Part shown: positions 61,892 to 64,000 of the stretch, in pieces
Position numbering within the stretch: the stretch's first letter is position 1
How the letters are laid out: the number at the start of each line of letters is the position of its first letter
NCBI RefSeq assembly: GCF_015353075.1
Contig: NZ_CP064187.1
Span: 3,554,501 to 3,618,500 of the forward strand
DNA: 64,000 nucleotides
From: Rhizobium sp. 007
Lineage (GTDB): Bacteria > Pseudomonadota > Alphaproteobacteria > Rhizobiales > Rhizobiaceae
Direction: 5' to 3'
Notes under the pieces: model-generated
Seen by the model: the letters and a program-made list of their open reading frames with translations, nothing else
Told to the model about the DNA's origin: nothing
Databases searched by the model: none
Translations under genes and position numbers: made by a program

Positions 61892-62662
61892 TCAGCAGAT
61901 AAGCTGGCCACCGTTGATTTCGAGCACTTGGCCCGTGATGTAGCCGGAGAGCGATGGCGCAGCCAGAAAGAGATAGGCGGGCGCGCAATCCTCGGCAGTC
62001 CCGAGACGTTGCAGCGGTATGCCCTTGCGGGTCTGCTCCAGCTTCTCCGGCGAGGAATAACGCCCGTGGAAGTCGGTTTCGATCGTGCCGGGCGACACGC
62101 AATTGACCCGGATCGCATCCGGCGCCAACTCGCGTGCGAGCGCTTTAGAATAAGTGGCGACGAAAGCCTTGGCGGCGGAATAGATTGCCGAACCGGGACT
62201 GCCGCCGGTCAGCGCCGAGATGGAAACCGTATTGACGATCGCCGCCCCGTGGGCTGCCCGCAACGCCGGCAGCAGCGCACGCGTGAGTTCGACGACAGAT
62301 GTCTGGTTGAGTCTGACGATCGTGTCGTATTCCCTATCGGTCAACGTGTCTGCCAAAAACCGGCCGACCATGGTGCCGGCATTGTTGACGAGTGCGTGTA
62401 CGATGCCGAAAGTATCCAGAGCTTTCGCTGCGAAAGCGGCAGTGCCGTTCGGCGCGAGAAAATCGGCTGCAACGAGAACCGCACGCCGCTCCTGCTCTGC
62501 CGTCAGCAGGAAATCCGGCAAATCCCTTTCGCTGTTGCGGCCAGTGTGAACCAGGACGTGCGCGCCGCAATCCAGGAACTGCCGCGCGACTTCGAGGCCG
62601 ATTCCACGTCCTGCTCCGGTCACCACAACATTGCGATTCTCAAAAAGCTTGGGATGAAACAC
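61892..62662 (-). CDS. Short-chain dehydrogenase/reductase (SDR)
   Basis: A 256-residue classical SDR. The cofactor motif is VTGAGRGIG (about residues 13-21), NNAG at about 90, the active-site Ser in NTVSISALTGG, and YSAAK (YxxxK). The last part INGGQLIC follows the usual GxxxxxNGG end. The start is GTG 62662, with GGGAGG 9 bases upstream; a longer frame to 62911 is the antisense of the GlpR gene and is rejected. It is divergent from the DeoR/GlpR gene, 94 bases apart. The substrate is unknown. Confidence 0.9.
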   Translation of the reverse strand: MFHPKLFENRNVVVTGAGRGIGLEVARQFLDCGAHVLVHTGRNSERDLPDFLLTAEQERRAVLVAADFLAPNGTAAFAAKALDTFGIVHALVNNAGTMVGRFLADTLTDREYDTIVRLNQTSVVELTRALLPALRAAHGAAIVNTVSISALTGGSPGSAIYSAAKAFVATYSKALARELAPDAIRVNCVSPGTIETDFHGRYSSPEKLEQTRKGIPLQRLGTAEDCAPAYLFLAAPSLSGYITGQVLEINGGQLIC

Positions 62663-62756
62663 GCTTGAACCCTCCCGGCTCCGGCCGCCAGTCGCCGATT
62701 GCGCAATTTTCGCTTTAACATATGATCCGGCCCAACGAAAGAAAGGGAGCGAAACC

Positions 62757-63533
62757 ATGTTTCTGTCCGGACGGCAGGCGGAGATCCTCGATATCGCCAA
62801 AGCGGAAGGCCGCGTGCTGGTCGAAGATCTGGCATCGCGCTTCTCCGTGACGCCGCAGACCATCCGCAAGGATCTGAACGATCTTTGCGATGGGCATGTG
62901 CTGACGCGCATTCACGGCGGAGCGATTTTTCCTGGCGGGACGGAGAACGTGAAATACGAGGCGCGCCGCTCGATCGCCGCTAGCGAAAAACTCGCGATCG
63001 GCCGCGCGACCGCTGATCTCATTCCCGACAAAGCCTCGCTCTTTATCAATATCGGAACGACGACCGAGGCCGTCGGGGAAGCGCTCGTCGACCATCAGGA
63101 ATTGATGGTGATCACCAATAACATCAACGTTGCCAGCCGCTTGCGCCTTTTTCCCTCGATCGAGGTCGTCATCGCGGGCGGCGTGGTGCGCCATTCGGAT
63201 GGCGGCATCGTCGGCGAAGCAGCCGTCGATTTCATCCGGCAGTTCAAAGTCGATTACGCCGTCATCGGCGCTTCGGCGATCGATCCGGACGGTGCGCTTC
63301 TCGACTTCGATTTCCGCGAGGTGAAGGTCGCGCAGGCAATCATGGCGAATGCGCGCCACGTCGTCCTCGTTGCCGACTCCACCAAGTTCGAGCGCACAGC
63401 TCCGGTGCGCATCGGCCATCTGTCACAGGTCCACACCTTCGTCACCGACGACTGCAATGTCGAATCCCTCAGGAAGGTCTGCGCGGAAAGCGGCATCAAT
63501 CTGATCGAAACCTCGGAAAAAGAATTGTCGTAG
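62757..63533 (+). CDS. glpR: DeoR/GlpR-family transcriptional repressor
   Basis: A 258-residue repressor: a DeoR HTH (VEDLASRFSVTPQTIRKDLNDL, in part, about residues 22-43) and a sugar-phosphate isomerase-like sensor domain with NIGTTTEAVGEAL. The pattern RIHGGAIFPGG is typical of GlpR. It precedes a glpD start on the same strand and is expected to bind glycerol 3-phosphate and control glycerol use. Three TTCGTTT repeats between this gene and glpD may be its operator. Since glpD is broken here, its regulatory target may be lost or elsewhere. Confidence 0.9.
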   Translation: MFLSGRQAEILDIAKAEGRVLVEDLASRFSVTPQTIRKDLNDLCDGHVLTRIHGGAIFPGGTENVKYEARRSIAASEKLAIGRATADLIPDKASLFINIGTTTEAVGEALVDHQELMVITNNINVASRLRLFPSIEVVIAGGVVRHSDGGIVGEAAVDFIRQFKVDYAVIGASAIDPDGALLDFDFREVKVAQAIMANARHVVLVADSTKFERTAPVRIGHLSQVHTFVTDDCNVESLRKVCAESGINLIETSEKELS

Positions 63534-63537
63534 AGCG

Positions 63538-63587
63538 TTCGTTTGACATTCGGTTTTCTTCGTTTTAGGCGCTATATTGTTTCGTTT
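63538..63587. promoter_or_regulatory. Three phased TTCGTTT repeats, candidate GlpR operator
   Basis: TTCGTTT occurs at 63538-63544, 63559-63565 and 63581-63587, with starts 21 and 22 bases apart, about two helical turns. The region also holds TTGACA at 63543-63548 and an A/T-rich stretch at 63573-63578. DeoR-type repressors bind direct repeats of this sort; TTCG-containing half-sites are known for GlpR. Confidence 0.55.
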
Positions 63588-63613
63588 GATAGCCTGAGAC
63601 TTGGAGAGCAATC

Positions 63614-63662
63614 GTGTGCAGCCAGATCTTCGACCTCTTCGTGATTGGCGGCGGGATCAACG
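63614..63662 (+). pseudogene. glpD: Glycerol-3-phosphate dehydrogenase, 5' stub
   Basis: From a GTG at 63614 with GGAGA 6 bases upstream, the first 16 codons read MCSQIFDLFVIGGGIN, the FAD-binding N-terminus of GlpD. The next expected residues (GCGIARDA) are missing; from 63662 the DNA continues as transposase sequence. The gene is therefore broken after codon 16. Context fits: GlpR gene upstream and operator-like repeats between. The rest of glpD, if present, lies beyond 64000. Confidence 0.75.
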
Positions 63663-64000
63663 AGCTATGGCAAGGAACGGGTTGCTGGTCGAGATCGCCA
63701 GCGCCTCGATCGAGGATCCGTCCGGGCGCATCTGCGATGTTATTTTCCCGATCGTCGGCAAGGACAAGCTGGCGGCGATCGTCAAGGAGAGCCACGCGGG
63801 GCGCTTGATCGGCGCATATATAAGGTGATGCGGTCATCCTGGGCCAATCATACCGACGCATCTGCCCAGCCTGCTGCTTTCGGTTCTGGAATTCCGGTCG
63901 AACAACACTGTGTGGCGTCCGATGCTAGTGGCGCTGGATTGGATCAGGAGCAAGGTGGATGATGGCTGCCGGTTCGTGCCGATGGAGGATGTGCCGATTG
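63663..64000 (+). pseudogene. Tn3-family transposase (TnpA) fragment, frameshifted, continues past window
   Basis: From about 63665 the frames read MARNGLLVEIASAS, IEDPSGRICDVIFPIVGKDK, then RRIYKVMRSSWANH and LLLSVLEFRSNN, VWRPMLVALDWIR, VPMEDVPI. This is the TnpA order of Tn3-family elements. Three single-base losses (near 63808, 63850 and 63861) shift frame; with them restored the message reads through. All three lie at doubled bases (GG, TT, CC). No terminal inverted repeat is seen at the glpD junction, so the left part of the element is deleted. The element does not look active. Confidence 0.75.

Overview
The window comes from the chromosome of an alphaproteobacterium of the Rhizobiaceae, most like Rhizobium/Agrobacterium/Ensifer. 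Supporting features are the cobS-cobT-dnaJ-bolA block, the aroB-aroK-xerD-accA block, adjacent dxr and hemA (succinyl-CoA type ALA synthase), DUF2125, DUF3108 and DUF992 proteins, an NAD-dependent fds formate dehydrogenase, and candidate EcfG (general stress sigma factor) promoters. GC content is high and coding density is normal. There are no rRNA genes, CRISPR arrays or intact mobile elements; the only transposon trace is at the right edge.

Layout. 1-9.7 kb: a truncated ChaC-type gene, DUF2125, tyrC-hisC, a methyltransferase divergent from gloB and a cupin gene, a DMT exporter with DUF3108, rpmB, and a queuosine-precursor transporter (yhhQ) whose leader looks like a preQ1-I riboswitch. 8.6-13.9 kb: a phytase-like esterase gene behind cobS-cobT (cobaltochelatase), then a J-domain gene and bolA. 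13.9-19.6 kb: a small monooxygenase-fold gene with a consensus EcfG promoter, a CorC-type gene with aroB-aroK, a 58-residue membrane protein, xerD and accA. 19.8-25 kb: an L,D-transpeptidase lipoprotein, a TusA-like protein, a DD-carboxypeptidase with a His-rich CobW GTPase, an M20 amidohydrolase and tRNA-Arg(CCU).

25-29.8 kb holds the prkA-yeaH-spoVR stress operon. 30.3-32.4 kb is a group of small envelope or secreted proteins (DUF992, BON, a probable outer-membrane protein and a 54-residue protein with an EcfG-type promoter). Then follow dxr, hemA, a three-subunit molybdenum hydroxylase of the CoxL form II type, a glycine-zipper lipoprotein, and tamA-tamB. TamB is very long (2355 aa) because of ten exact 107-residue repeats, five of them almost identical in DNA. 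49-52.5 kb: an Lrp-type regulator divergent from arginase-ornithine aminotransferase, then cheW.

52.6-61.8 kb is a formate module on the minus strand: ArsR, LysR, fdsG, fdsB, fdsA, fdhD, fdsD and an oxalate/formate-family transporter, with a LysR-type palindrome in front of fdsG. An SDR gene is divergent from a GlpR-type repressor. The window ends in a glpD start that breaks off after 16 codons and joins a frameshifted fragment of a Tn3-family transposase.

No clearly new multigene system was found. The best leads are the TamB repeat array, the preQ1-I leader whose pseudoknot would pair with the start codon, the EcfG promoters, the LysR and GlpR operator candidates, and the glpD/Tn3 junction.
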